Positions 16,562 through 27,704 are shown, numbered from the stretch's first letter. The stretch is 64,000 bases of DNA from Kocuria sp. (GCA_030524035.1 JAUNHG010000001.1:784488-848487), one strand, 5' to 3'. Program-made: numbers and translations. Notes: generated from the letters alone by a model not told the origin.

Positions 16562-18601
16562 ATGCAGACTCCGCTCGGTAGCGAGACTGCGGGCCCCCCA
16601 ACGGGAGCCGTTGCTCAGGTGTCTGCTGGTGTGCGAGCACAACGGGGAGGTACGGAGAGCGAACGGCCCACGGCATGGCTGTGGATTCAGATGTTGCTCG
16701 ATTCCGTGGCCTGGATTGCTGCCATGGGTGTGGCGTTGGTTTTGCGGTACGAACTCAGTGTCCAGTTCATCAACGTGCCCAGCCTGTTGGCTGTCTGTTT
16801 GATTGCCGTTGCAGCGCAGCTGGCCGTGGGATTTTCGTTTGCACTGTACCGGGGCCGTTACTCGTACGGCAGTTTTGACGAAGGCAAGTTGCTGATTGTG
16901 GTGACGCTGATCGTGACCGCAGTCCTGCAGATTGTGCTGCTGGTGGCCGGGAACACGATTGGTATCCCCCGCTCTGTGGCGTTGATTGCTTTCCCTTTTG
17001 CCTCATTATTTATGGCAGCATTCCGCTACCTCAAACGTATGTATCAGGAGTCCACCTCCAAGCCCCAGGCCAACGCCCAGCGCGTGGTGGTGTACGGGGC
17101 CGGACAGTCTGGAACATTTGTGGTTCAGCGCATGATGCAGGATCCGGATTCCGAATACCTTCCGGTAGCGCTCCTGGATGATGATCCAGCAAAGAAGCAT
17201 CTGCGGGTTTCATCTGTTCCCGTCTTGGGCACCATTGCGGATGCCCCCATGGTGCTGGCGCAAACCCGGTCCAAGATCTTGTTGGTGGCCCAGTCCAATG
17301 CTTCCTCAAAGCTCATGCAGAGGGTGTCGGACATTGTTGCTGGAACTAATACCCGCGTGATGACGGTGCCCCCGGTCAGCGAGATGCTCACGGGCTCCGG
17401 TACCAGCGTGGACATCCGGGACATCAGTTTGGAGGACCTCATTGGGCGCACCCCGGTGGATACCGACGCTGCAAGTATCGCCGATTACATCACCGGTAAA
17501 CGCGTTCTGGTCACCGGCGCCGGGGGATCTATCGGCTCCGAGCTGTGCCGTCAATTATTGGCTTTTGATCCGGCTGAATTGATGATGCTGGACCGGGACG
17601 AAACCAACCTGCAGGCCACCCAAATTTCCATTACCGGTCGGGGGCTTTTGGACGGTCAAGACACGGTGCTGGCTGATATCCGCGATGCCCACGCGTTGGA
17701 AGCGATTTTTGAGCGTCGCCGCCCCCAAGTGGTTTTCCACGCCGCAGCCCTCAAACATGTGTCACTGCTGGAAACGTACCCGGACGAGGCGTGGAAAACT
17801 AACGTGCTGGGGACCATGAACGTTCTCTCAGCAGCTCGTACCGCTGGGGTGGAAGTCTTTGTGAACGTTTCAACGGACAAAGCTGCTAACCCCAGCACAA
17901 CGTTGGGCCATTCTAAACGGGTGGCGGAGAAGCTCACGGCGTGGATGGCGCAACAAACCGGCCAGCGTTACGCATCTGTGCGATTTGGCAATGTGTTTGG
18001 CTCGCGTGGTTCCATGCTGCCGTTGTTTACCGAACAGATCCGGCAGGGCGGTCCCATCACAGTGACACATGAGGATGCCACGCGGTATTTCATGACCATC
18101 CCGGAAGCTTGTCAGCTGGTGGTGCAGGCGGGGGCTATTGCCACTGGTGGTGAGGTGTTGATCCTCGATATGGGTGAACCGGTGCGCATCCTGGATGTTG
18201 CCAAACGTTTGCGCTCCCTGTCCGGCCAGGATGACATTGACATTGTGATCACAGGGCTGCGACCGGGGGAAAAATTACACGAAGAATTGATTGGTGCTGG
18301 TGAAGTGGACCAGCGTCCCTTCCATCCCAAGATTTCGCATGCCAAAGTGGATGCCCTGGACCCAGAAAATCTGGACCGTCATGTGTGGAAACAACGCGGG
18401 GGTATGGCTTTGACTGGTGCGATCCCGGTGGTGTTGCCGTCCACTCAACCGGCTTTGACGAAGTTCCACGGACCCCGGCAAAATCCACGACGCCAACCGG
18501 AGGCTGCGGCGGCCGTCCAGGGGCAGCCTGACGATCACCAACCTCCGGGCCACATGGTGGGAAAAGGTCGTGACGCGGCGTCTGAAGGACAGGCATCATG
18601 A
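16562..18601 (+). CDS. Membrane NDP-sugar 4,6-dehydratase, FlaA1/CapD/PglF family
   Basis: A 679-residue polysaccharide biosynthesis protein. Four likely membrane helices span about 40-158. They are followed by a CoA-binding-like Rossmann fold (VVVYGAGQSG, about 175-184) and a catalytic SDR domain with TGAGGSIGSE (318-327), STDKA (437-441) and LGHSKR (448-453). Members dehydrate UDP-GlcNAc to 4-keto-6-deoxy sugars for surface glycans. ATG 16562 lies 7 nt after GGAAGGA; an in-frame GTG at 16502 lacks such a site. The low-complexity C-terminus (Gln/Pro/Arg-rich) is unusual. Its stop overlaps the next gene (ATGA). Confidence 0.9.
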   Translation: MQTPLGSETAGPPTGAVAQVSAGVRAQRGGTESERPTAWLWIQMLLDSVAWIAAMGVALVLRYELSVQFINVPSLLAVCLIAVAAQLAVGFSFALYRGRYSYGSFDEGKLLIVVTLIVTAVLQIVLLVAGNTIGIPRSVALIAFPFASLFMAAFRYLKRMYQESTSKPQANAQRVVVYGAGQSGTFVVQRMMQDPDSEYLPVALLDDDPAKKHLRVSSVPVLGTIADAPMVLAQTRSKILLVAQSNASSKLMQRVSDIVAGTNTRVMTVPPVSEMLTGSGTSVDIRDISLEDLIGRTPVDTDAASIADYITGKRVLVTGAGGSIGSELCRQLLAFDPAELMMLDRDETNLQATQISITGRGLLDGQDTVLADIRDAHALEAIFERRRPQVVFHAAALKHVSLLETYPDEAWKTNVLGTMNVLSAARTAGVEVFVNVSTDKAANPSTTLGHSKRVAEKLTAWMAQQTGQRYASVRFGNVFGSRGSMLPLFTEQIRQGGPITVTHEDATRYFMTIPEACQLVVQAGAIATGGEVLILDMGEPVRILDVAKRLRSLSGQDDIDIVITGLRPGEKLHEELIGAGEVDQRPFHPKISHAKVDALDPENLDRHVWKQRGGMALTGAIPVVLPSTQPALTKFHGPRQNPRRQPEAAAAVQGQPDDHQPPGHMVGKGRDAASEGQAS

Positions 18602-19710
18602 CCGATGGCCCGAGCGTTCTGTCCGTGAATCCGGGGGCTACTCCCACACCGGCTGAACTGCACTATTTATTGTTGTTGGCTGTCACTTTTGGGTTGGTGT
18701 CCTTACTGCTCAGCGTCCTGCTGCCTTTTGTGGTGAAACCTTTGCTCACCCGGTGGGGTGTGGTGGACATTCCCAACGAACGTTCGTCGCACACTCGCAC
18801 TGTGATCCGTGGCATGGGTCTTGCTGTAGCTGGGGCGGTGATTTTGGTGCAGGCTGCCGGGTTGTTAACCGGGGTGGTCTACACAGACCGTTCCGTGGCC
18901 CTCACGGTACTGGCCGGGACCTGTGCGTGTGTGGCATTGGGTTGGACCGAAGACCTCAGGGGTGTGTCGGTTCGGGGCCGTTTGCTGGTACAGGGCCTGA
19001 TTGCCGGGGTGTGTTCTGCACTGCTGGTGTGGGCGTTAGAAACCAGTGTGTTGTGGTGGTTTGTGTGCACCGTAGCGGTCATGGTTTATATCAACGTGGC
19101 GAATTTTATGGACGGTATCAACGGCATTTCTGGACTGCACGGTCTGGTTGTGGGGCTGTTGTACGCCTGGGCCGGTGCGTCTAATGACCTTCCGTGGATG
19201 ATAATTGCGGGCTTAGCTGTGGGGTTCGCCTTTGCGGGTTTTCTGCCGTGGAATCTCAGTCGAGGTGCGGTGTTCCTGGGGGATGTGGGTTCTTATCTTT
19301 TAGGCGGGTCCATCATTTTGATTGCGGTGGCGGCCTTTTTATCGGGTGTATACGTGGAGTACTTACTGCCTCCATTGGCTGTATACCTGGCGGATACGTC
19401 GTGGACATTACTGCGCAGAATCCGAGCGGGAGAACCTTGGTGGCGTCCCCACCGCCAACATGCCTATCAACGGTTAACGGATATGGGATTCAGCCATCTC
19501 CAGTCGGCCGTGGTGGTAGCGGTCACCACCGTGTTGGTATCAGTCATTTCCTTAGTTGGTTTGCGGCTGAGTGGCCCGGTGCTTGTGGCTGCAGGGGTTG
19601 TCGTGGTGTTGCTGCTGGTGCTGTATTTGGCGTTGCCCACGCTGCTCCAACGTCGTCAGGACCGCCGTAACTCGGGTAGATCGGACAGCGCGCAGGTTCC
19701 TACCGCATGA
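18598..19710 (+). CDS. Undecaprenyl-phosphate phospho-sugar transferase, WecA/TagO/WbpL family
   Basis: A multi-pass membrane enzyme (about 10 or 11 hydrophobic segments) that moves a sugar-1-phosphate to undecaprenyl phosphate, starting a lipid-linked glycan. Visible motifs are DIPNERSSHTRTVIRGMG near 60, the acidic pair in GWTEDLRG, NFMDGINGISGLHG, GDVGSYLLGG and PHRQHAYQRL. The DIPNERSSH form resembles WbpL as much as WecA. Directly linked to the dehydratase, it may accept that enzyme's product. In related actinobacteria a gene of this family commonly lies just before the atp operon. ATGA overlaps occur at both ends. Confidence 0.9.
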   Translation: MTDGPSVLSVNPGATPTPAELHYLLLLAVTFGLVSLLLSVLLPFVVKPLLTRWGVVDIPNERSSHTRTVIRGMGLAVAGAVILVQAAGLLTGVVYTDRSVALTVLAGTCACVALGWTEDLRGVSVRGRLLVQGLIAGVCSALLVWALETSVLWWFVCTVAVMVYINVANFMDGINGISGLHGLVVGLLYAWAGASNDLPWMIIAGLAVGFAFAGFLPWNLSRGAVFLGDVGSYLLGGSIILIAVAAFLSGVYVEYLLPPLAVYLADTSWTLLRRIRAGEPWWRPHRQHAYQRLTDMGFSHLQSAVVVAVTTVLVSVISLVGLRLSGPVLVAAGVVVVLLLVLYLALPTLLQRRQDRRNSGRSDSAQVPTA

Positions 19711-20177
19711 GTCATAAGGTGCGGGTGCGGCGTATGTTGCCGGGGAATGTGTGGGCTCGGATGTTGCAGTTATCGCTGCTCTGCGCAACGGTGGTTGCTG
19801 TGCTTCTCATCATCAGCGCCGGATTGGTTCAGGGAAGGGCGGCGGTCATCAGTGTGCTTGTTGGCGCGGCGGTGGTGTCATCCGTGTTTGCTGTCTCGCT
19901 GGCGGCTTTATGGTGGGCTTCTCATCGTATTCCGGGGCTGATCGCTTTGGTGATGGTGGCCCTTTATGCGGTACTGGTGTTTATCGGTGCCGCAGTGTTG
20001 TTGATATTGCCAGCCCCACGCGGTCTATTGCCTGGTTGGGTGGGAGTGGCTGCCGTGGCGCAGTTATGTGCGTGGCTTGCGGCCTCAGCGCGCGTTGTGG
20101 CTCATGCGCGGTTACCGATTTTTGATGTACCCCTTACTCCGCAGCTGTCCCAGAAGACAAAGGACCAGGTGTCATGA
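19707..20177 (+). CDS. Small four-helix membrane protein, AtpI-like position
   Basis: A 156-residue protein with four hydrophobic segments (about 20-42, 45-70, 75-100, 108-130) and a basic N-terminus. No family motif is clear. It lies between the phosphosugar transferase and an AtpZ-like gene, overlapping both by 4 nt, the place where ATP synthase protein I-type genes are found. AtpI-like proteins are thought to help c-ring assembly. That role is inferred from position only. Confidence 0.65.
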   Translation: MSHKVRVRRMLPGNVWARMLQLSLLCATVVAVLLIISAGLVQGRAAVISVLVGAAVVSSVFAVSLAALWWASHRIPGLIALVMVALYAVLVFIGAAVLLILPAPRGLLPGWVGVAAVAQLCAWLAASARVVAHARLPIFDVPLTPQLSQKTKDQVS

Positions 20178-20590
20178 GTACTGATCGTGGTCGCTATAAA
20201 CCCAGCAGTAAGCCTCCGACACGCCAGGGTTCTCAGGGGGCGGAGAAGGTCCCGGTTCGCCGGAGTTTGAGCACGGTGGGGGAGTTGGTGCAGGCTGGCG
20301 GGAACCGTGCTGCGCTGGGAATCTTGGCCTACATGGTGATTGGGACCGTCTTCTGGAGTCTGGTAGGCTTCCTCCTGGATTACCTGGTGGGGACGCAGTG
20401 GCTGGTCTTGCTCGGCGCAGGTATTGGACTCAGCGCCGGAGTCGCCCTTGCCTACCTCCACCTGCAAGCCGGACTGAAGACCCATGACGGTTCAGACGCC
20501 GGCAATGACGCCCGGAACTGTCCCGCAGATGCCCATGATCGTGGCTTAGACCATGACTGCGTGGATGGAAGCAGAAAGGACCGCCATTGA
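20174..20590 (+). CDS. AtpZ/AtpI-like protein preceding ATP synthase
   Basis: A 138-residue protein with a charged N-terminal 50 residues, two hydrophobic segments (about 55-75 and 78-98) and a polar His/Asp-rich tail. The pair ILAYMVIGTVFWSLVGFLLD and QWLVLLGAGIGLSAGVALAY matches the pattern of putative F0F1-ATPase subunit AtpZ/AtpI proteins, with a Gly-rich second helix. It is fused into the operon by ATGA and TTGA overlaps with its neighbours. A role in ATP synthase assembly or Mg handling is known for some family members and inferred here. Confidence 0.75.
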   Translation: MSTDRGRYKPSSKPPTRQGSQGAEKVPVRRSLSTVGELVQAGGNRAALGILAYMVIGTVFWSLVGFLLDYLVGTQWLVLLGAGIGLSAGVALAYLHLQAGLKTHDGSDAGNDARNCPADAHDRGLDHDCVDGSRKDRH

Positions 20591-21381
20591 TCGTCGCCCC
20601 AGTTCGTGAGGGACAAGGCTTCCAGGCTCCCAGCGTTTCGGACATGCACCTCCCGCCGTTCTTCGAGATCGGCTCCTTCGAATTCGCCAAGCACACGGTG
20701 CTGATCTTCCTGTCGGTCATTCTGATCGTGGGCTTCTTCATGTGGGCCATTCGCAAGCAAGCGCTGGTTCCGTCCAAAGGACAGTACCTGGGTGAAGTTG
20801 GCTACGGATTCGTGCGCAACTCCTTGGGCCGCGACATCATCGGTGAGAAGGAGTTCCGGCCCTGGCTGCCGCTGCTGTTCAGCTTCTTCTTCTTCATCCT
20901 GGTCAACAACCTGTTCGGGTCCATCCCCGTTCTGCAGTTGCCCACGTTGTCCCACCCCGGCTCGGCCTACATCTTGGCCATCATTGCTTACGTTGCCTGG
21001 GTCGGTGTCGGCATCAAGCGTCATGGTCTTGGGCACTTCATGGCCAAGATGACCATGCCGCCGGACGTTCCCAAGCTGCTCTACTTCTTCCTGATCCCGA
21101 TCGAGTTCATCTCCAACTTGATCATCCGTCCGGTCACCCACGCGCTGCGTGTGTTCGCCACCATGTTCGCGGGTCACATGGCCATCATGGTTGCTGCCTC
21201 CCTCTTGGGCTTCTTGATCACTGATGTCGGTGGCATCGGCGGCATCCTCGGTGGTGCTGGCGCACTGTTTCTGGGCATCTTCATCTACTTCCTGGAGATC
21301 CTGATCCAGGTCCTGCAGGCCTACATCTTCACCCTGCTGTTCGCCGTCTACGTTGACGGTGCCTTGCAGGAAGGCCACTGA
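20587..21381 (+). CDS. atpB: ATP synthase F0 subunit a
   Basis: Membrane subunit forming the proton half-channels. The 264-residue protein has several helices and the essential Arg in THALRVFATMFAGHM. The start is a TTG at 20587 overlapping the previous stop; AAAGGA at 20575-20580 with a 6-nt gap supports it. The first ATG (20644) has no such site and would remove 19 residues. From here through atpE almost every codon ends in G or C (Phe nearly always ttc, Leu ctg), unlike the flanking genes and fitting high expression. Confidence 0.95.
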   Translation: MIVAPVREGQGFQAPSVSDMHLPPFFEIGSFEFAKHTVLIFLSVILIVGFFMWAIRKQALVPSKGQYLGEVGYGFVRNSLGRDIIGEKEFRPWLPLLFSFFFFILVNNLFGSIPVLQLPTLSHPGSAYILAIIAYVAWVGVGIKRHGLGHFMAKMTMPPDVPKLLYFFLIPIEFISNLIIRPVTHALRVFATMFAGHMAIMVAASLLGFLITDVGGIGGILGGAGALFLGIFIYFLEILIQVLQAYIFTLLFAVYVDGALQEGH

Positions 21382-21506
21382 CCCCTCGGCCCCACTAGTT
21401 TTGGTCCGGTGCAAGCTGGATCGACCTAAGGAGAACTTCTCCGAAACGTCAACCGCCATTCGTGGCACACCGCCCGCACAGGGCAGTACGAAAGGAAACA
21501 CCAAGA

Positions 21507-21713
21507 ATGGACATCACCGGTTCCCTCTCCGTCATCGGTTACGGTCTCGCAGCCATCGGCGGTGGCATCGGCGTGGGTCTGATCTTCGCGGCCTACATGC
21601 AGGCCGTGTCCCGTCAGCCCGAGACCCAGCGCATCATCCAGCCCATGCTGTTCATGGGCTTTGCGGTGGTCGAGGCCCTGGCCATCCTGGGCTTCGTGCT
21701 GGCTCTGCTCTGA
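21507..21713 (+). CDS. atpE: ATP synthase F0 subunit c
   Basis: A 68-residue two-helix protein that forms the rotating c-ring. The proton-carrying carboxylate is E56 ([10 protein letters not shown]) in helix 2, and the loop motif RQPE is present. The glycine-rich helix 1 ([11 protein letters not shown]) is typical. ATG 21507 follows AAAGGAA (21491-21497); an in-frame ATG at 21462 would add 15 residues unlike the family. The 125-nt leader before it holds a small palindrome, GGAGAA-C-TTCTCC at 21430-21442. Codon use is strongly G/C-ending. Confidence 0.95.
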   Translation: MDITGSLSVIGYGLAAIGGGIGVGLIFAAYMQAVSRQPETQRIIQPMLFMGFAVVEALAILGFVLALL

Positions 21714-21769
21714 TCTTTCCTCACGGGAAGGTCGGACCAGGTCAGTCATAGAGAACAGGAAAACCGTCC

Positions 21770-22318
21770 ATGACCACAAACATCATGGCAGCCAGCGAAA
21801 ACCCGCTGTTCCCCAACGGCTGGGAAATGCTGATCACCACGATCGGCTTCGCCTTGCTGCTGTTCGCCGCGATCAAGTGGATCGTGCCCATGTTCGAGCG
21901 CACCTACGCCGAACGCACGGAGGCGATCGAGGGTGGCTTGGCCAAGGCTGAGGCCGCCCAGGCAGAAGCTGATAAAGCTCGGGACGAGTACAACCAGCAA
22001 CTGGAATCTGCACGTTTGGAAGCCCAGAAAATTCGTGAGGAAGCACGCGCTGAAGGTGAAAAAATCCTGGCGGACTTCAAGGACCGGGCGAATGTGGAAT
22101 CGGCCCGTATCACCGAGAACGCGCATACTGCTATAGCTGCTGAACGCTCGGCTGCCGTAGCCTCTTTGCGTAACGAGGTCGGCACCTTGGCCATCCAGCT
22201 GTCGTCCAAAATCGTGGGGGAGTCATTGTCTGATGATGACCGATCCCGGCGTGTTGTCGACCGTTTCCTTGCGGATCTTGAGCGGACCCCAACTGATGCA
22301 GCGGGTGCACAGCAGTGA
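21770..22318 (+). CDS. atpF: ATP synthase F0 subunit b
   Basis: Peripheral stalk subunit of 182 residues. One N-terminal membrane helix (about 18-38) is followed by a long charged coiled coil rich in Ala, Glu, Lys and Arg. That helix joins F0 to the delta subunit on F1. The stop overlaps the atpH start by 4 nt (GTGA). Confidence 0.94.
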   Translation: MTTNIMAASENPLFPNGWEMLITTIGFALLLFAAIKWIVPMFERTYAERTEAIEGGLAKAEAAQAEADKARDEYNQQLESARLEAQKIREEARAEGEKILADFKDRANVESARITENAHTAIAAERSAAVASLRNEVGTLAIQLSSKIVGESLSDDDRSRRVVDRFLADLERTPTDAAGAQQ

Positions 22319-23130
22319 CCACCGCAAGAGCCGAGGGAAACCGCGCTACTGTTTCGCAGGTACTGAGCAGGTGGAGTACTTCCGCTCAGCCACGACTGGC
22401 ACGTGAAGTATTTGGCGTAACTGCTGTTCTTGATGAGCAAGGCAGCCTCCGCCGGGCGTTGACTGATCCCGCACACTCTGATGATCACCGCGTTGCTTTA
22501 GCGCGGAAAGTCTTTGACGGTCGGGTGTCTCGCGAAGCATGCGATGTATTGGAAGCGTTAATGCGTCACCGTTGGAGCGGTGACCGTGGGTTGGCTGATG
22601 CGCTCGAAGCGGCCGGCGTGTTCTTAACCGGATGCGCGGCAGAGAACCGTGCAGGCGCACAGGGCTTGGAGCACGTCGTTGACGATCTCCTGTCAGTGCA
22701 GGCGCTGCTGGATTCCGACCCAAATGTGCAGCGGGCTTTTACTGATGCCCGTGCCTCAGACGACGCCAAGATGCGGTTGTTGGGTCGACTGGGTCCCACA
22801 ATGACCGAGGAAGGGCGGTTGCTCGCGGAGCAAGCTGTGACGAACCCTCGGGGTGCGTTACCGCAGCGTCTGCTGGGAACCTTTGCGGATCATCTAGCGG
22901 CATTACGGGAGCGTTGGATTGCCCGTGTGACAACGTCGATTGAACTGGACCGGACACAGCAGGATCGCTTGCGTTCGGCTTTGGCTCGCGTCTACGGACG
23001 TGATTTGAAGATCGTCACGGATCTTGATCGTTCCGTGGTGGGCGGTTTGCGGATTGCGGTCGGTGATGAAGTGATCGACGGTTCAGTGGCCACCCGCCTG
23101 AACGAACTCCAGCTCAAACTCGGAGCGTAA
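22315..23130 (+). CDS. atpH: ATP synthase F1 subunit delta
   Basis: Peripheral stalk protein of 271 residues that links subunit b to the top of F1. It is about 90 residues longer than the E. coli protein, as is common in actinobacteria. The conserved C-terminal region (VVGGLRIAVGDEVIDGSVA) is typical of the family. GTG 22315 overlaps the atpF stop. A 105-nt gap follows before atpA. Confidence 0.93.
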   Translation: MTTARAEGNRATVSQVLSRWSTSAQPRLAREVFGVTAVLDEQGSLRRALTDPAHSDDHRVALARKVFDGRVSREACDVLEALMRHRWSGDRGLADALEAAGVFLTGCAAENRAGAQGLEHVVDDLLSVQALLDSDPNVQRAFTDARASDDAKMRLLGRLGPTMTEEGRLLAEQAVTNPRGALPQRLLGTFADHLAALRERWIARVTTSIELDRTQQDRLRSALARVYGRDLKIVTDLDRSVVGGLRIAVGDEVIDGSVATRLNELQLKLGA

Positions 23131-23235
23131 AACAACCACCGGATCGGACACCGGGGACTTAGCTCACCGGAGGTCCTGACAGACGAATGAGATGGTCATC
23201 GGCACGATGATCACGAACAGGAAGCAGGGACACAG

Positions 23236-24882
23236 ATGGCCGAAGTGACCATCAACGCCGATGAGGTCCGTAGCGCGCTACAGGAGTTTGCAGCGTCGTA
23301 CGACCCCGGTAACACCGAACGTAAAGAAGTTGGCCGCGTTGTTTCAGCCGCTGACGGTATCGCCCGGGTAGAGGGACTTCCCTCTGTGATGGCCAACGAG
23401 CTGTTACGTTTTGAGAACGGCGTGCTCGGGTTGGCTCAGGACTTGGATATCCGTGACCTCGGCGTCGTGGTTTTGGGTGACTTCCAGGAGATCGAAGAGG
23501 GTCAGAGCGTTGAGCGCACCGGCGAAATTCTCTCTGTTCCGGTGGGTGACGGCTTCCTGGGTCGTGTGGTGGACACCTTGGGGCAGCCCATTGACGATCT
23601 TGGCCCCATTCAGGCTGAAGGGCGCCGAGCACTGGAGCTACAGGCTCCGGGCGTGACTATGCGTAAGTCGGTGCATGAGCCGCTGCAAACCGGACTGAAA
23701 GCCATTGACGCTATGATCCCGATTGGCCGTGGTCAGCGTCAGTTGATTATTGGTGACCGACAGACCGGTAAGACCGCTATTGCTGTGGACACCATTCTGA
23801 ACCAGCGGGCTAACTGGGAAACTGGTGATCCCACCAAGCAGGTTCGTTGCATTTACGTGGCAATTGGTCAGAAGGCCTCGACGATTGCGTCAGTTCGTAA
23901 AACCCTTGAAGACAACGGTGCTCTGGAATACACCACGATCGTTGCGGCTTCAGCGTCAGATTCGGCCGGCGTGAAGTACCTGGCTCCCTACGCTGGTTCT
24001 GCCATTGGGCAGCACTGGATGTACGGCGGCAAGCATGTGCTGATCATTTTTGACGATCTTTCCAAGCAGGCAGAGGCCTACCGTGCTACGTCGTTGCTGC
24101 TGCGACGTCCCCCGGGACGTGAAGCCTATCCGGGTGACGTCTTTTACCTGCACTCTCGTTTGCTAGAACGGTGCGCCAAACTGTCCGACGAACTCGGTGC
24201 TGGATCCATGACCGGCCTGCCGATTGTGGAAACTAAAGCCAACGACGTGTCGGCCTTTATCCCGACTAACGTCATTTCCATTACGGACGGCCAGATCTTC
24301 CTGCAGTCGGACTTGTTCAACGCCGATCAGCGCCCTGCTGTGGATGTCGGTATTTCGGTGTCGCGTGTGGGTGGTGCAGCGCAGATCAAAGCTATGAAGA
24401 AAGTGTCCGGCACCCTGAAGCTGGACTTGGCTTCCTACCGTTCGATGCAGGCCTTCGCGATGTTTGCCTCCGATCTGGACGCGGCTTCCCGCCAGCAGCT
24501 GACCCGTGGTGCCCGCCTGACCGAGTTGTTGCGTCAGAAGCAGTACAGCCCGTACTCAGTTGAAGAACAGGTTGTGTCGATCTGGGCCGGAACCAAGGGC
24601 CATTTGGACGACATTGAGGTTGCGGACGTCCTGGATTTTGAGGCTGCTCTGTTGGACCAGGTTCGTCGTACCACGAACGTTATGGATTCGATTGCCTCCA
24701 CGGGCAAGCTCGAAGACGACGCCGTTGCGGCGCTGGAAACCGCTGTCACAGAGGTCAAGCGTGACTTCCGTGGACACAATCGCGATAACCACGCGCCGGG
24801 CCGTGAAGAACACACGGCTATTGACTCCGGCGATGTTGCCCAAGAACAGCTTTCCAGCGGCGCTTCGACCGCTCGCAGCTGA
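23236..24882 (+). CDS. atpA: ATP synthase F1 subunit alpha
   Basis: Non-catalytic nucleotide-binding subunit of F1, 548 residues. The P-loop is GDRQTGKT at 173-180, and the alpha signature appears in [17 protein letters not shown]. The beta-barrel N-domain and C-terminal helical domain are complete, with a polar tail of about 30 residues. The ATG follows an AGGAAGCAGGGA purine tract. A strong hairpin separates it from atpG. Confidence 0.96.
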   Translation: MAEVTINADEVRSALQEFAASYDPGNTERKEVGRVVSAADGIARVEGLPSVMANELLRFENGVLGLAQDLDIRDLGVVVLGDFQEIEEGQSVERTGEILSVPVGDGFLGRVVDTLGQPIDDLGPIQAEGRRALELQAPGVTMRKSVHEPLQTGLKAIDAMIPIGRGQRQLIIGDRQTGKTAIAVDTILNQRANWETGDPTKQVRCIYVAIGQKASTIASVRKTLEDNGALEYTTIVAASASDSAGVKYLAPYAGSAIGQHWMYGGKHVLIIFDDLSKQAEAYRATSLLLRRPPGREAYPGDVFYLHSRLLERCAKLSDELGAGSMTGLPIVETKANDVSAFIPTNVISITDGQIFLQSDLFNADQRPAVDVGISVSRVGGAAQIKAMKKVSGTLKLDLASYRSMQAFAMFASDLDAASRQQLTRGARLTELLRQKQYSPYSVEEQVVSIWAGTKGHLDDIEVADVLDFEAALLDQVRRTTNVMDSIASTGKLEDDAVAALETAVTEVKRDFRGHNRDNHAPGREEHTAIDSGDVAQEQLSSGASTARS

Positions 24883-24903
24883 TCTGCCGAACTCGTGAAG
24901 TCT

Positions 24904-24935
24904 CCGTCCGAGTGCTGCTATCGGCACTCGGACGG
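24904..24935 (+). promoter_or_regulatory. Perfect 12-bp hairpin between atpA and atpG
   Basis: CCGTCCGAGTGC (24904-24915) and GCACTCGGACGG (24924-24935) pair fully around an 8-nt loop. The atpG Shine-Dalgarno AAAGGAAG follows within a few bases. No T-run follows, so it is probably not an intrinsic terminator. Such a structure could protect or cleave mRNA, or set the alpha:gamma expression ratio; that is inference. Confidence 0.7.
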
Positions 24936-24952
24936 TAACGAAAGGAAGCTAC

Positions 24953-25864
24953 ATGGGAGCGCAGATCCGGGTTTACCGGAATAAGATCTCCTCCACGCAG
25001 TCGATGAAGAAGATCTTCAAGGCCATGGAGATGATCGCGACATCGCGCATTAATAAGGCTCGCCAGAGGATCCAGGCCGCCTCGCCATACGCTAACGCGC
25101 TGACTCGTCTGTTATCGCAGGTGGTAACACAAACTTCCGGCGATCATCCGTTCCTACGGGGGACAGACAATGTCCGTCGTTCTGCGATCGTGGTATTTAG
25201 CTCGGACCGAGGACTGGCTGGCTCTTACTCTGCCAATGTGCTCAAGAAAGCTGAAGGTTTATTGGAGCTGCTTCACGGTGACGGCCGTGACGTCAAGGTG
25301 TACCTGATTGGTCGCAAAGCAAAGCAGTACTTCGATTTCCGTGGCCGTGAATACGAAGCCTTCTGGGAAGGCGAAACGGATAACGCCAGCAGTGATCGTG
25401 CTCATGAAGTGGCTGACGTGCTGTTGGAAGCCTTCACCAAGGACTACGAAGATGGTGGGATCGACGAAATCCACCTCGTGTACACCCAGTTCCACTCGAT
25501 GGTGACCCAGGACCCCAAAGTCCTCCGTCTCCTCCCCTTGGAAGTGGTTGATGCCAATGCCTTGGGTGATGACGTTGCTGAAGGCCACGGAGAAATTGAG
25601 ATCAACTCCCAAGAGTTCGAGTTTGAACCCAATGCCGAAGAATTCCTGGACAAAGCTTTGCCCCGGTACTTCCGCGCGCGGATTTATTCGTGCCTGTGCC
25701 AGGCCGCGGCCTCTGAATTGGCTTCCCGCCAACGTGCCATGAAGTCCGCCGGTGACAACGCGGATGAATTGATCCGCAAGTACACCCGCTTGATGAATAA
25801 CGCACGTCAGGCTGAGGTGACTACTGAACTGACCGAGATTGTTTCCGCATCCGAGGCTTTGTGA
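24953..25864 (+). CDS. atpG: ATP synthase F1 subunit gamma
   Basis: Central rotor shaft of F1, 303 residues. The N-terminal helix ([20 protein letters not shown]) and the C-terminal helix ([20 protein letters not shown]) form the coiled coil inside the alpha-beta hexamer. It starts at ATG 24953 after AAAGGAAG. A 90-nt gap without an obvious structure separates it from atpD. Confidence 0.95.
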   Translation: MGAQIRVYRNKISSTQSMKKIFKAMEMIATSRINKARQRIQAASPYANALTRLLSQVVTQTSGDHPFLRGTDNVRRSAIVVFSSDRGLAGSYSANVLKKAEGLLELLHGDGRDVKVYLIGRKAKQYFDFRGREYEAFWEGETDNASSDRAHEVADVLLEAFTKDYEDGGIDEIHLVYTQFHSMVTQDPKVLRLLPLEVVDANALGDDVAEGHGEIEINSQEFEFEPNAEEFLDKALPRYFRARIYSCLCQAAASELASRQRAMKSAGDNADELIRKYTRLMNNARQAEVTTELTEIVSASEAL

Positions 25865-27421
<1,557 letters not shown>

Positions 27422-27423
27422 TC

Positions 27424-27699
27424 ATGGCTGCTCCGTTGATCGTTGAGATCGTCGAACTTTCTGACATGGTGTGGAACGGTCAAGCCCGCCAGGTCATCGT
27501 CCGTACCTCTGACGGGGATCTCGGTATCCTTTCAGGTCACGTCGCGACCGCAGGCGTGTTGGTTCCCGGCCGGGTTGTGGTTGACCCGGTGGACGGGCAA
27601 CGCATTGAAGGCACGGTGGACGGTGGTTTTGTCTCCGTGGACGGTAACCGCGTGACCATTGTGGCTGACCGATTCGAAACGTCAGGCATCGGTTCCTGA
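27424..27699 (+). CDS. atpC: ATP synthase F1 subunit epsilon (short form)
   Basis: A 91-residue subunit holding only the N-terminal beta-sandwich (VEIVELSDMVWNGQARQVIV, GDLGILSGH). The C-terminal helical hairpin that inhibits ATP hydrolysis in longer forms is largely missing, as in many actinobacteria. ATG 27424 is 10 nt after GGAG; a GTG at 27418 is the alternative. It ends the atp operon. Confidence 0.92.
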   Translation: MAAPLIVEIVELSDMVWNGQARQVIVRTSDGDLGILSGHVATAGVLVPGRVVVDPVDGQRIEGTVDGGFVSVDGNRVTIVADRFETSGIGS

Positions 27700-27704
27700 T
27701 ACCA

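Noticed and set aside
20452..21504. A 350-codon minus-strand open frame opposite atpB
   Set aside because: It is the shadow of G/C-ending codons in atpB and atpZ; the translation is Gln/Glu/Asp-rich without a fold pattern or ribosome binding site.
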